Source: JAUIAI01 sp963732405 (lineage in GTDB: Bacteria > Pseudomonadota > Gammaproteobacteria > Burkholderiales > Burkholderiaceae_E). From it: 64,000 nucleotides of DNA. Numbering within the stretch: the first letter of the stretch is position 1; each line of letters starts with the position of its first letter. Location: positions 806,001-870,000 of the forward strand of contig CAVSZG010000006.1 of NCBI GenBank assembly GCA_963732405.1. Direction: 5' to 3'. Positions 26,683-35,218 of the stretch are shown in pieces. A program made the translations under genes and the position numbers. The notes under the pieces were generated by a model. That model worked only from the letters and a program-made list of their open reading frames with translations. It was not told the DNA's origin and did no database searches.

Positions 26683-27792
26683 ATGCCATCAGTTCCGGAC
26701 GACATTCGCGACCGCTACGTTGCCCTGCAGGAATTCGTTGTGCAGGCCAAACGTCGTCTCGAGCCCCAGGGCTGGGGTTATCTGACGGGTGGCACCGAAA
26801 CCGAAACGGCAGTGCTGCGCAACCGACATGCGCTGGACAGTCTGGGCCTGCGTCCGCGAGTGCTCAATGACGTGAGCCAGGTCGATGGCGGTGCGCAGAT
26901 ATTCGGGCGGGCAGCACGCCTGCCGGTGATTCTGGCGCCGATCGGCGGACTTGAAACCTTCGACCCCGACGGCGCGCTGGCTGTTGCGCGAGCAGCGGCA
27001 CGCTTTCGCGTGCCGATGATGCTCAGTTCGGTGTCCGCCTGGACGATGCAAAAGCTGCTCGGTGCGGTCGCCGACCAATCCTTGTCGCTTGTGTATCAGC
27101 TTTACGCACGCAGTGGTGCCGATGACATTGATCGCCTGATCGAGCAGGCAGTGGCATTGGGCACGCCGGCCTTCTGCATCACTGTCGATTCGGCGGTCTA
27201 CAGCCGCCGCGAGCGAGACATCGTCGCGCGTTTCGTCAAGCCGTGGCGCGCCACCGGTGAAGGCGATGCGGTCCGGTTTCAGGCCGCATTGAACTGGGCT
27301 GACATTGCCCGAATCCGTGCGCGACATTCGATCCCTTTGGTTTTGAAGGGGATAGGCACGGCCGAGGACGCGCGTCTGGCGGTCGAACATGGTATTGATT
27401 GGATTCATGTCTCGAATCATGGCGGGCGGCAACTCGACCAGGTGCTGGGATCGGTTGCGGTTCTGCCTGAAGTGGTCGATGTCGTGGCCGGACGGGCTCG
27501 CATCATCGTTGATGGCGGAATCTGTCGCGGGACCGATATCGCCAAGGCCCTGGCGCTGGGCGCCGACGCGGTGTGCATCGGTCGCCTCATGTGCGCCGCG
27601 CTGGCGGCGGCCGGAACCGACGGCGTGGTCAGGATGCTGGAAATTCTCGAAGAGGAATGGCGCATCGTCCTGGCATTGCTGGGTGTCACAGAGGGGCGCG
27701 AGCTCGATGCCGGTTTCGTGCATAAGGGCGCACCGGCGATGCATGCGCCGGCGACCTGGAGCGCGTTTCCGTTGATCGACTGGTGGGATTGA
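26683..27792 (+). CDS. FMN-dependent alpha-hydroxy-acid dehydrogenase/oxidase
   Basis: A 369-residue member of the lactate/glycolate/mandelate dehydrogenase family (FMN-binding TIM barrel). Visible features are LPVILAPIGG near the start of the barrel, the LVYQLYARSG strand, the LVLKGIGTAEDARLAVEHG phosphate loop and the active-site SNHGGRQLD with its proton-abstracting histidine. IIVDGGICRGTDIAKALALGADAV is the second FMN phosphate loop. It oxidises an (S)-2-hydroxy acid to the 2-oxo acid; the chain length is not deducible. The frame is open upstream into the preceding gene; ATG 26683 gives the expected length. Confidence 0.9.
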   Translation: MPSVPDDIRDRYVALQEFVVQAKRRLEPQGWGYLTGGTETETAVLRNRHALDSLGLRPRVLNDVSQVDGGAQIFGRAARLPVILAPIGGLETFDPDGALAVARAAARFRVPMMLSSVSAWTMQKLLGAVADQSLSLVYQLYARSGADDIDRLIEQAVALGTPAFCITVDSAVYSRRERDIVARFVKPWRATGEGDAVRFQAALNWADIARIRARHSIPLVLKGIGTAEDARLAVEHGIDWIHVSNHGGRQLDQVLGSVAVLPEVVDVVAGRARIIVDGGICRGTDIAKALALGADAVCIGRLMCAALAAAGTDGVVRMLEILEEEWRIVLALLGVTEGRELDAGFVHKGAPAMHAPATWSAFPLIDWWD

Positions 27793-28045
27793 GCGGCTCA
27801 CGACGGGTGGTGGCCGGCAAAGAGACGGCGCGAGCCGACATTCCTGCCTCCCGACTTTGACTCCGACCGCAGCTGCGCGAATTATCCAAGACACCTGGCG
27901 CTTGATGCAGATCGGCCGATTGCCGACGCTGTCTGCGCTTGCGATCGAAAGCATTGGTTACATCGACGATCACTTCCCGCAGAGTGGGGATGTGGCAGTG
28001 ATCGAGGGGGGCGAACATCGCTCCAGGCCGGACCAAGACGACTCC
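27793..28045. other. Intergenic stretch without a recognisable gene
   Basis: About 250 nt between the FMN enzyme and the broken LOG gene. Open frames exist on both strands, but none shows a known motif or a ribosome-binding site. It probably holds the lost 5' end and promoter of the LOG pseudogene. Confidence 0.4.
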
Positions 28046-28616
28046 GATCGGTCCGTCTCGATCTGTGTCTTCCGTGGTGCATTGTGAGACGTGCTGCCTG
28101 CCTTCTTCCGGCTCGCAGAGCGCCTGGGCGCGCAACTCGCGGTCAACGGAGTGCGGCTTGAATACGGTGGCGGTTGTGTCGGACTGATGGGAGTCTGCGC
28201 GCGGTCGGCTCATAGGGCGGGTGGCCCGTGCTGGGGGGGTGATGCCCCGTTTCCTGCTGGCCAAGGGGCACGTCGATGAAGCGGTGGAGCTCGAACTGGT
28301 TGATGACATGGACAGCCGAATGATGAGAATGTTCGAGGAATCCCACGCCTGCATCGTTCTGCCCGGCGGCATCGGTGCCCTGGACGAGACGGTCGAGGTG
28401 CTCTCATGGTCACGGCTCGGTCTGCACAACAAATCGGTGGCATCTCTCGATGAAGATGGGTTCTGGACACCAATCGCCGGCTTGATGAAACGCCTCAACG
28501 AAGCCCGGATCACACCTGCCAGGTTCCACGGCAAGCTGGTTCACATCACCAACCCATCGGGCGCCGTCGACAGCCTACTGGCGCAGGTAGTGTGTCGAAG
28601 CCAGGGAGTTGCCTGA
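28046..28616 (+). pseudogene. Broken LOG family gene (cytokinin-activating nucleotide phosphoribohydrolase-like)
   Basis: LOG proteins (TIGR00730 family) cleave nucleoside 5'-monophosphates to base and ribose 5-phosphate. Three blocks align end to end with the family. The first is SVSICVFRGAL, then an in-frame TGA (28085-28087). The next is PAFFRLAERLGAQLAVNGV ... EYGGGCVGLMGV. After a frame change comes GVMPRFLLAKGHVDEAVE, with the active-site loop PGGIGALDE and the tail. The frame change fits one extra C in 28225-28227, since removing it restores GGRAGGVMPRF. Threonine of the usual PGGxGT is alanine. With a stop and a shift, this is a real pseudogene rather than one read error. Its end overlaps the next gene's start. 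Confidence 0.75.
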
Positions 28617-29263
28617 TGGCCTACCGTTTTCGCTTGCTGGCGCAGTCGGAACAGGCAGGCAGCCGATGGGCTCACGCATTGCGCCTTCGACTCACCGGCC
28701 CTGGTGGCCTGTACAACCTGGGCAACGCGTTTGGTCTGGCGACGGGGTTGGCGCTGTATCTGGCGGCGGGCAGTGGCGGCAACGCCCGATGGTGGGACTA
28801 CTTCGTGGGAAGTCCTGCGGCCTTGGCACTGACCATAGCCATGGTGGTCTTTTTTGTGAGCGGGGAGGCCTATCACCAGGCGTTTTCCGACCCGGGCAAA
28901 CCCGACCTGAGCCGTCTGCGCACCGGCGATCTGCTGTCGGGACACGGTGCGGTGATGCTGGGCGTCGGTTTGCTGTTTCTGGGTCAGCCCATGCTGGCCG
29001 CCACCGCGGGCGCCTTGCATGCCATTGGGAAATACGGCAGCACCATGGCACCGCCCGTCGCCCATTGGTCGAACCTGTGCCGAGGAGCAGTTGTGCTGAG
29101 CAGATTGCCGGCGGTGGCCGCAGCGCTGCTGGCCCTCGGGAAGGTTGCCGGCGAACTCCCGCTCCTGAGCGTGGGCGTGCTGACGCCGATCACCATGATG
29201 GTCTGCTACGGCTTGTGGCTGGCTGCCGACGTGCTGCTGCTACGTCCGATCCGCCCGTCATGA
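28616..29263 (+). CDS. Uncharacterised multi-span membrane protein
   Basis: A 215-residue protein I cannot place in a named family. About six hydrophobic segments are visible (near residues 35-48, 62-80, 100-115, 118-130, 158-172 and 185-205). Notable hydrophilic stretches are VSGEAYHQAF and DPGKPDLSRLRTGDLLSGHGA, and there is a histidine-containing HAIGKYGSTMAP loop. ATG 28616 overlaps the LOG stop (TGATG) and has AGGGAG 8 nt upstream, so it was probably translated with LOG. A rearranged, internally deleted copy of this gene lies at about 30409-30620. Confidence 0.7.
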   Translation: MAYRFRLLAQSEQAGSRWAHALRLRLTGPGGLYNLGNAFGLATGLALYLAAGSGGNARWWDYFVGSPAALALTIAMVVFFVSGEAYHQAFSDPGKPDLSRLRTGDLLSGHGAVMLGVGLLFLGQPMLAATAGALHAIGKYGSTMAPPVAHWSNLCRGAVVLSRLPAVAAALLALGKVAGELPLLSVGVLTPITMMVCYGLWLAADVLLLRPIRPS

Positions 29264-29314
29264 CCGCGTTCTACCGCTTCAGCAGGGCGGCAAGACCCGT
29301 CACCAGAGGAACGA

Positions 29315-30289
29315 GTGAGACTTGAATCCGAACTCGCGGCGGCCGTGTCCGCCGTTCGTATCGCCTCGTCGCTCTGCGCCCGCACCCAGGGGCGCCTGTT
29401 GGCCGGTGACATGCTGACGAAGGGCGATCACAGCCCCGTCACCGTCGCCGATTACGCGGCTCAAGCCGTCGTGGTCGCAGCGCTCACCGGCGCGCTCGGC
29501 GAGATCACGATGGTTGGTGAAGAAGAGGTTGACGACTTGCGCAACGACGCGAACGCGACGCTCCGACATGCGGTCGTGGACCTGGTGAGGCGCGAGCACG
29601 GTGCCGACCTGCCTGCCGATCAGATACTTGAATGGATTAGTGTTGGCGGCGGTGACGGCCGCGGCGAAAGGTACTGGACACTCGACCCGATTGACGGAAC
29701 GAAGGGCTTCCTGCGTGGTGACCAGTATGCGATCGCACTGGCGCTGATCGAAGGGGGAAAGGTCGTGCTGGGTGTTCTCGGGTGTCCGAAGCTGCCCAAC
29801 CCCGACGGTTCGAGAGGTGCGATCTTTGCGGGCGTCGCCGGAACGAGCATGGCCTGGTATGGCGGCAATCTCAAGTCGGTGCCGGTACGCGTTGTGTCCC
29901 CGGCGTCGCTGGCCCAGGCGCGATTCTGTGAATCGGTCGAGTCGGGTCACTCAAACCATGACAATTCTGCACAGATCGCCGCACGGCTCGGCATCACGGC
30001 GGAGCCGTATCGCATCGACAGCCAATGCAAATACGGCGCTGTCGCACGTGGTGACGCGTCGATCTATCTGCGGTTGCCGACTCAGGCCGACTACCGCGAG
30101 AAGACCTGGGATCACGCGGCGGGTAAGTTCGTCGTCGAGCAGTCCGGAGGCCGCGTTACCGACGTCAACGGTGCGCCGCTCGACTTTTCACACGGGCGCA
30201 AGCTCGAGCACAATGCTGGCGTGATCGCTACCGATGGCCGCTTTCACGACGAGGTCGTCGACGCGGTGCGCGCAGTGCTTGGTGTCTGA
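29315..30289 (+). CDS. 3'(2'),5'-bisphosphate nucleotidase, HAL2/SAL1-like
   Basis: A 324-residue metal-dependent phosphatase of the inositol monophosphatase superfamily. It probably removes the 3'-phosphate from PAP/PAPS, a by-product of sulfation and sulfate assimilation. Motifs: GDHSPVTVADYAAQ (about 34-47), GEEEVDDL, the metal site LDPIDGTKGFLRGDQYAIALALIEG and WDHAAGKFVVEQSGG. The overall pattern, including the long segment before the metal site, resembles the eukaryotic HAL2/SAL1 branch more than bacterial CysQ (about 250 residues). GTG start with AGAGGA 5 nt before. It sits between a membrane gene and its deleted copy, an unusual context. Confidence 0.88.
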   Translation: MRLESELAAAVSAVRIASSLCARTQGRLLAGDMLTKGDHSPVTVADYAAQAVVVAALTGALGEITMVGEEEVDDLRNDANATLRHAVVDLVRREHGADLPADQILEWISVGGGDGRGERYWTLDPIDGTKGFLRGDQYAIALALIEGGKVVLGVLGCPKLPNPDGSRGAIFAGVAGTSMAWYGGNLKSVPVRVVSPASLAQARFCESVESGHSNHDNSAQIAARLGITAEPYRIDSQCKYGAVARGDASIYLRLPTQADYREKTWDHAAGKFVVEQSGGRVTDVNGAPLDFSHGRKLEHNAGVIATDGRFHDEVVDAVRAVLGV

Positions 30290-30408
30290 ACCGGATCGCC
30301 CGACGCGTTGTACCCGCGGCCGTTCGAGACGTTCAGCGCCGGCCCCGCTTGAGGACCTGCCCGCTCTGCGCGGGGCCTGTGTCGTCGAGCTTGACGACGT
30401 CCCCGCCG
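30290..30408. other. Non-coding stretch upstream of the membrane-gene remnant
   Basis: About 120 GC-rich bases after the PAP phosphatase gene. I see no gene, promoter or terminator here, and no similarity to the bases before the intact membrane gene at 28616. Confidence 0.4.
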
Positions 30409-30620
30409 CGACTCACCGGGCCTTTTGGACTGTCCAGCCTGGGCAACGCGTTTGATCGGGTGACGGGTCTGGCGCTGTTCTGTCGCTCAGGCAGGGCCCC
30501 GCTGGCGATTGCCCGCTGCTGAGCTGAGCGTGGGCATACCGACGCCGATCACCATGCTGGTCCGCTACGGCTTGTCGCAGGTTGCCCACGTGCTGTTGCG
30601 ACATCCGCTCCGTCAGACCT
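30409..30620 (+). pseudogene. Internally deleted second copy of the membrane protein gene at 28616
   Basis: Two blocks match the intact gene in order. Block 1 (about 30409-30490) matches about 28688-28768 and would encode LGNAFDRVTGLAL, against LGNAFGLATGLAL in the intact protein. Block 2 (about 30507-30620) matches about 29150-29265 and would encode LSVGIPTPITMLVRYGL, against LSVGVLTPITMMVCYGL. Roughly 385 bp of the middle is missing and the reading frame is broken. The two copies flank the PAP phosphatase gene. The direction is the same, so this is a decayed direct duplicate. Comparison was by eye. Confidence 0.75.
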
Positions 30621-30836
30621 GGTTGAGTCCTATCGCAACCGCAGGGTGGCGATGTGGCCAGCACGGTCTGGATGCCTTGCTCGAGTCGGGCAAAGCGGAA
30701 TGCCGAGGCGGCCTGAATTGAAAAAGAGTTTGAAATTTCAAGTCGCTGTGTATTTAGATCCGGCTTGCTCGCTCTGTTCAATGCCCACCAGCGCCGTCCT
30801 GGCCACCAGCGTGGGTTCATCGTTCGAGGAGATCCC

Positions 30837-32507
30837 GTGTTTGTATTGCCCCGTTTTCGCTTGACCCCTCTCGCCGCATTGTCGGCATCACTCATTGCGG
30901 CCGGCTTGATGACCGCATGCGGAAGCGGTGACGACCCGGAGTCGACCGACACCACCGGGCTCGCGGCCCAGCCCAAGCTGCAGGCAGCGAGCGCGGCCAC
31001 TGCGGCCGTCGCCTGGAGCAACGCACCCGGCGGCATCGACGTCGCGCTCGATGCGGCCGGCAATGTCTATACCGCCTCATGGGGGCAAGGGCCTGGTGGC
31101 GAGATCGCGCTGACCAAGCGCGATGCCGCCGGTGTGGTGCAGTGGACGCGTGGTTTCGACAACACCGACACTTCACGCTTTGAGACTGCCGGTGGCGTCG
31201 TCGTCGATGGCGCCGGCAACATCGTCGTCAGCGGCACGATTCGCTCGGTGTCCGGAGGGCTGGTCGACCAGAATGGTGTGGTGATGAAGTTCGCACCGGA
31301 CGGCTCGCTGATCTGGCGTACCACCTACGGCAACGCGCTCGATGGTCCGTCGACGCGCCGCGTCCTGGCCGACGCGGCCGGCAACACATACGTGACGGGC
31401 TGGGGTCTGAACGCTGCATCGATCGTGGTCGCGACGGTTCGCTCGTTCACGCCAGACGGCGTGGCCCGCTGGGTCTCATACGACCAGTCCGGCATCACCG
31501 TGCCGCTCGAGTTCACCTGGACTGGCGATGGCAATCTGCTGATCGCAGGTCTGGCAGCGGCTGGCGTCGATGGCGGGTTCTTCCTGATCGACCCATTGAC
31601 CGGAATGACGCAGAGGTTGGGCACCGGCAAATCTGACGTCGTCATCGACGCGCAGGGCAACCTGTTCGGTATGGCCGTCAACCCAGGTGCCACCGGGGGC
31701 GTCATCAACCATGCGAACGGGCTATTCTTCGGTGGACTTTGGACAGTCGCCGTCGACATGACACCGACCGGCATCGAGGTCGACGCGGCCGGTAACGCGA
31801 TCGTCAGCGGTGTGACGGCAGCCGGGACGGCATTCATGAAGTTCGGGCCTGATGGCACGGTGTTGTGGTCGAACCAGGATGCCGACGGCGCTGGCGTGGC
31901 CGTGTCGAACCATCTGCGCATGCGTCTGGATGCCGCGGGCAATGCCTACGTCGTCGGTAGCGCGCTGGGCCAGACCGCAGTGGTGAAGGTCAATGCTGAC
32001 GGGTCATCGGGTTGGTCCACGACATTTGCCGGCGGCGACGCTTCATCGATGGCATTGAGTGGCAGCGGCAGCGTCGTCACCACGGTGCTCAATGGCTTGA
32101 CCACGCGAGTCGACGAGGTCAGCGCACCCCCGCCGCCCGCGGCCGATCTGAGCGTCACACTCACCGATGCACCCGACCCCGTGCGCCTGAGTCTTGACGT
32201 GGTCTTCACGGCCACGGTACGTAACGCCGGGCCTCAGGTGGCGACTGCGGTCGCGCTCGATGCGCTGTTGCCGTCAGGGCTGAGCCTGCGCACCGTGTCG
32301 ACGAGCCAGGGCACGTGCCGCGGCACAACGGCCATCAGCTGCAGTCTGGGTAACATCGCGTCGATCGGGCAGGCGGTGGTTACCATCCGCGCGCGGGCGC
32401 GCACGGTCGGCACCAAGCTCACGCAAGCCAGCGTGCGCGCCGCCGAGGCCGACCCCGTTCCGGCCAACAACAGCGCGAGCCAGACCACGACCGTCGTGCG
32501 TCGTTGA
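30837..32507 (+). CDS. Lipoprotein with SBBP-like beta-propeller repeats and DUF11 domain
   Basis: A 556-residue surface or periplasmic protein. The lipoprotein signal ends LMTAC (Cys28). Residues about 55-430 contain repeats of the form DAAGNxYVxG (DAAGNVYTASWG, DGAGNIVVSGTI, DAAGNTYVTGWG, DAAGNAIVSGVT, DAAGNAYVVGSA), typical of SBBP-type beta-propellers. Residues about 440-555 form a DUF11-type immunoglobulin-like domain (ADLSVTLTDAPDPV ... NNSASQTTTVV). A function in binding or display is likely; no catalytic motif is seen. The upstream frame is open, but GAGGAGA at 30826-30832 places the start at GTG 30837, which begins a proper signal peptide. Confidence 0.8.
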   Translation: MFVLPRFRLTPLAALSASLIAAGLMTACGSGDDPESTDTTGLAAQPKLQAASAATAAVAWSNAPGGIDVALDAAGNVYTASWGQGPGGEIALTKRDAAGVVQWTRGFDNTDTSRFETAGGVVVDGAGNIVVSGTIRSVSGGLVDQNGVVMKFAPDGSLIWRTTYGNALDGPSTRRVLADAAGNTYVTGWGLNAASIVVATVRSFTPDGVARWVSYDQSGITVPLEFTWTGDGNLLIAGLAAAGVDGGFFLIDPLTGMTQRLGTGKSDVVIDAQGNLFGMAVNPGATGGVINHANGLFFGGLWTVAVDMTPTGIEVDAAGNAIVSGVTAAGTAFMKFGPDGTVLWSNQDADGAGVAVSNHLRMRLDAAGNAYVVGSALGQTAVVKVNADGSSGWSTTFAGGDASSMALSGSGSVVTTVLNGLTTRVDEVSAPPPPAADLSVTLTDAPDPVRLSLDVVFTATVRNAGPQVATAVALDALLPSGLSLRTVSTSQGTCRGTTAISCSLGNIASIGQAVVTIRARARTVGTKLTQASVRAAEADPVPANNSASQTTTVVRR

Positions 32508-32866
32508 TCGAGCATGGCGCGGCTGCGCCATCGCTCGGTCTCACGGGCGCGCCGGCACGAAGGCTGGGCGGCGGCCCATCGTCGTGCGCCGGCGCAGCGC
32601 TGAGCCGATTCGTCAAAATCGAGCAGGTTCAGATGCCGTTTTCGGAGATTGTTTGACAGGGGTAGATGCAGTCGTCGTCTGCTCACGCACGCCGGCATCG
32701 TCATTGCTATCGAACACGCCTGAGTTCACGCGAAGGGCTTAGGCCCTTTGCGGAGCCGGGGTGAATCGGTGGGTATCGATGCGCCAACGGGCGATCGTCG
32801 CCGTTGACCCTGTCCGGTCGCCTCGCCCAGTGACCGGGCCATCCCGTATCCGTCGCCAATGCATCA
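32508..32866. other. Intergenic region with two stem-loops
   Basis: It holds a 7-bp stem (ATGGCGC 32514-32520 with GCGCCAT 32525-32531) just after the lipoprotein stop, and a 9-bp stem (GCGAAGGGC 32730-32738 with GCCCTTTGC 32743-32751) nearer the convergent DUF3574 gene. Neither has a T-tract. They could end transcription from both sides. No gene is seen between them. Confidence 0.4.
32730..32751. terminator. Possible bidirectional terminator hairpin
   Basis: GCGAAGGGC pairs with GCCCTTTGC around a TTAG loop (9 bp, one G-U). It lies between two convergent genes, the usual place for a shared terminator, but no run of T follows on either strand, so this rests on position and stem strength. Confidence 0.3.
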
Positions 32867-33436
32867 TTAGAACGAGACGCATGTGGCCGCGTCGGCGCGT
32901 AGCACTGATTCCTGCTGGAATTGGTTGCGATAGTCGCTACGAATCGTTTCCACCTTCTCGTCGGCCTGCGCGTCGCGTTGCGGAACGAGCAGGATCAGCA
33001 ACTTCGCACCTTCCGAAATGATCATGCCGCTTGCATTTCGAAATTGTCCACTTGCACTGATCAGGGTCAGTCCGTCAGGAAATCGCGGGGTGACGCGGGC
33101 ATCGACGAAGGTCTTGAAGTCTTCCTCGGTGATCAGCCCACCGGGGCGTGAGAGGCCGAAAAACAATTCGATTCGCGTGAACGCATCCGCGCCATCGTCG
33201 CAGTGCGTATGGCGGCGATGCGCGAGGTGACTCGACGTTGCGTCCGGGATTGCAGCGCTGACAGTCGGCATGCCTTTGGCCCAGGCGCCGCCACCTGCGC
33301 CTGCGTGAACCAGCCACATTGAGAAAATCGTAATGGTCGCGGTTTGCAGAATGTGGCGTCGTGTGGTCGTTCGGGTCGTAAGAATCGCATCTGACTGGTG
33401 AACCGTGGGCAACGTTCCGGGCTTGACCATCGTCAT
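32867..33436 (-). CDS. DUF3574 domain-containing exported protein
   Basis: A 189-residue protein with an N-terminal hydrophobic export signal (about residues 27-53, ending near AWA) preceded by TTTRRH, possibly Tat-like. Residues about 85-188 match DUF3574: FTRIELFFGLSRPGG, DARVTPRFPDGLTLISASGQFR, then EGAKLLILLVP and FQQESVLRADAATCVSF. The biochemical role of the family is unknown; members are periplasmic. The first ATG is used; a later start inside would shorten only the charged lead. It stands alone, convergent with the propeller lipoprotein. Confidence 0.82.
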   Translation of the reverse strand: MTMVKPGTLPTVHQSDAILTTRTTTRRHILQTATITIFSMWLVHAGAGGGAWAKGMPTVSAAIPDATSSHLAHRRHTHCDDGADAFTRIELFFGLSRPGGLITEEDFKTFVDARVTPRFPDGLTLISASGQFRNASGMIISEGAKLLILLVPQRDAQADEKVETIRSDYRNQFQQESVLRADAATCVSF

Positions 33437-33847
33437 TCCTTTTCAATAAATCGTTGGCGTGCAACGTGTCGAACGAGTGTGGGCGAATGAGCGAACAAAG
33501 GATTGAAGAATCGCGACATCCCGCGATTTCCGTTCAATTCAGTTCATCGAAACTCCAGTCGATGATGTCCAACCCATTCGGTGTCCGTGCCATCACCCGC
33601 TTGGCCCAGGCCGCGGAAGTGAACCTGGCCATTCCCGGCCGCCCGATCGTGATCGGCTTTCAACGGAATGGTCTCGTCGATTCCCTGCGCCGCGCAGTTC
33701 CCTGAACTGGATCTGGACGAGGCCGCCTGGGATCCCGCCCGCCGCGACTGACGGTGCGTGGTATTCCCGCCAGCTTTACGGATCTTTACCTGACCCGGCA
33801 CACGAAATTCAGGCCTGAATGCCGGTAACTCAGTAGCATTGGGCGTC
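33437..33847. other. Intergenic region with a possible decayed short gene
   Basis: The plus-strand frame at 33487-33705 would give 72 residues (MSEQRIEESRHP ... RNGLVDSLRRAVP). Directly after, in the next frame, lies a protein-like stretch AAQFPELDLDEAAWDPARRD ending at a stop near 33751, which suggests one frameshifted gene remnant. I recognise no family. The divergent promoters of DUF3574 and DUF1800 must also lie here, but I cannot name boxes. Confidence 0.3.
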
Positions 33848-35218
33848 ATGAATGCCCAAGCTATCGCATTGAACCGCTTCGGTCTCGGTGTCCGGTCTGG
33901 CGAGCCGGCACCCTCTGACCCAGAGCGCTGGCTCTATTCGCAATTCGATATCTTTGAGCCGCTGCCCGCTCCGTGGCAGGCAGGGCCGGGTACGGCCGGG
34001 CTCGTGCAGGTCTGGCTTGCCCAGCAACGCGCGGTGCGCCAGACGCCGGACGGCGAACGCAGCGGCATCCGCGAGGCCTACCTGCGCCGGGCGCGAGATG
34101 ACTATGTCAATGCAGTGGGGGCCCGGGCGAACAGCGCCTTGCGCACATCCGCCTCTTTCGCGGAACGACTGGTGCATTTCTGGTCCAATCACTTCGCGGT
34201 CTCGGTGGATAAACTGCTGGTCATCGGATTAGCGGGTGTGTTCGAACGAGACGCGATTCGGCCGAATATCCTGGGCCGCTTCGAAGACCTGCTGCTGGCG
34301 GTGGTCCGCCATCCTGCGATGCTGTTATATCTCGACCAAGCGCAGTCAATCGGCCCCACCAGTCCTGCGGGTCGACGCCCGCGCCCCTCTGCCGGGCAAC
34401 AGCGACGGCGCGGTCTCAACGAGAATCTGGCGCGCGAGATCCTGGAGTTGCACACCTTGGGCGTGCGCAGCGACTATTCCCAGGACGACGTGACCGAGTT
34501 TGCGCGTGCGCTTACTGGCTGGACGCTGCCAGGTGACGAGTCGTCGAATGATGCATCGGCGAGCTTTCGGTTTGTGTCGGCGTTGCACGAACCCGGAGTG
34601 CGGCTCGTGCGCGGTCGCCGCTATGCCGACAGCGGCGAGCAGCAGGCGCGCGACATCCTGCACGATCTGGCCATCGCACCAGCTACGGCCCGCCATATCG
34701 CTGACAAGCTGGCGCGCCATTTTGTGGCGGATGATCCACCGCCCCGGATGGTTCAACGGCTCGCCAATACATTCGAGCGCACGGGCGGCGATCTGCCGAG
34801 CGTTTATCGTGAATTGGTCGCGTCGCCAGAGGCATGGCAGCCTGCGCCGGCCAAGTTCAAGACGCCCTGGGAGTGGGCCATCTCAAGTCTGCGCGCCTTG
34901 GGGCGGCAGGAGGTGACCCCGTCACAGGCGACCAACCTGATGAAGCAACTGGGTCAACCCGTGTGGCGCCCCGGCTCGCCGGCCGGGTATGACGATGTGG
35001 CCGCGACCTGGGCGGCGCCCGATGCGCTCTTGCGACGGGTCGAAGCCTCGCAACGTCTCGCCCGCCAGTCGGTTGATGCCATCGATGCCAGGGCGCTTGC
35101 CCCTCAGGTGCTGCCCGGTGCCTTGAGCGAGGCAACGGCCAATGCCATTGCCGGCGCAGAAAGCGGCGCGACGGCGCTCGCCCTGCTGCTGGTGTCGCCG
35201 GAGTTCATGAGGAGATGA
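33848..35218 (+). CDS. DUF1800 domain-containing protein
   Basis: A 456-residue protein matching DUF1800 over its length: IALNRFGLGVRSGE at the start, then LVHFWSNHFAVSVDK (about 110-125), then LNENLAREILELHTLGV ... YSQDDVTEFARALTGWTL (about 195-235). The C-terminal region has YRELVASPEAWQ and KFKTPWEW. The molecular function is unknown, but DUF1800 genes are almost always paired with DUF1501 genes in proteobacteria. Here the DUF1501 gene overlaps by 4 nt. No signal peptide is visible. ATG 33848 is preferred to the upstream TTG because the conserved domain begins a few residues later. Confidence 0.88.
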   Translation: MNAQAIALNRFGLGVRSGEPAPSDPERWLYSQFDIFEPLPAPWQAGPGTAGLVQVWLAQQRAVRQTPDGERSGIREAYLRRARDDYVNAVGARANSALRTSASFAERLVHFWSNHFAVSVDKLLVIGLAGVFERDAIRPNILGRFEDLLLAVVRHPAMLLYLDQAQSIGPTSPAGRRPRPSAGQQRRRGLNENLAREILELHTLGVRSDYSQDDVTEFARALTGWTLPGDESSNDASASFRFVSALHEPGVRLVRGRRYADSGEQQARDILHDLAIAPATARHIADKLARHFVADDPPPRMVQRLANTFERTGGDLPSVYRELVASPEAWQPAPAKFKTPWEWAISSLRALGRQEVTPSQATNLMKQLGQPVWRPGSPAGYDDVAATWAAPDALLRRVEASQRLARQSVDAIDARALAPQVLPGALSEATANAIAGAESGATALALLLVSPEFMRR

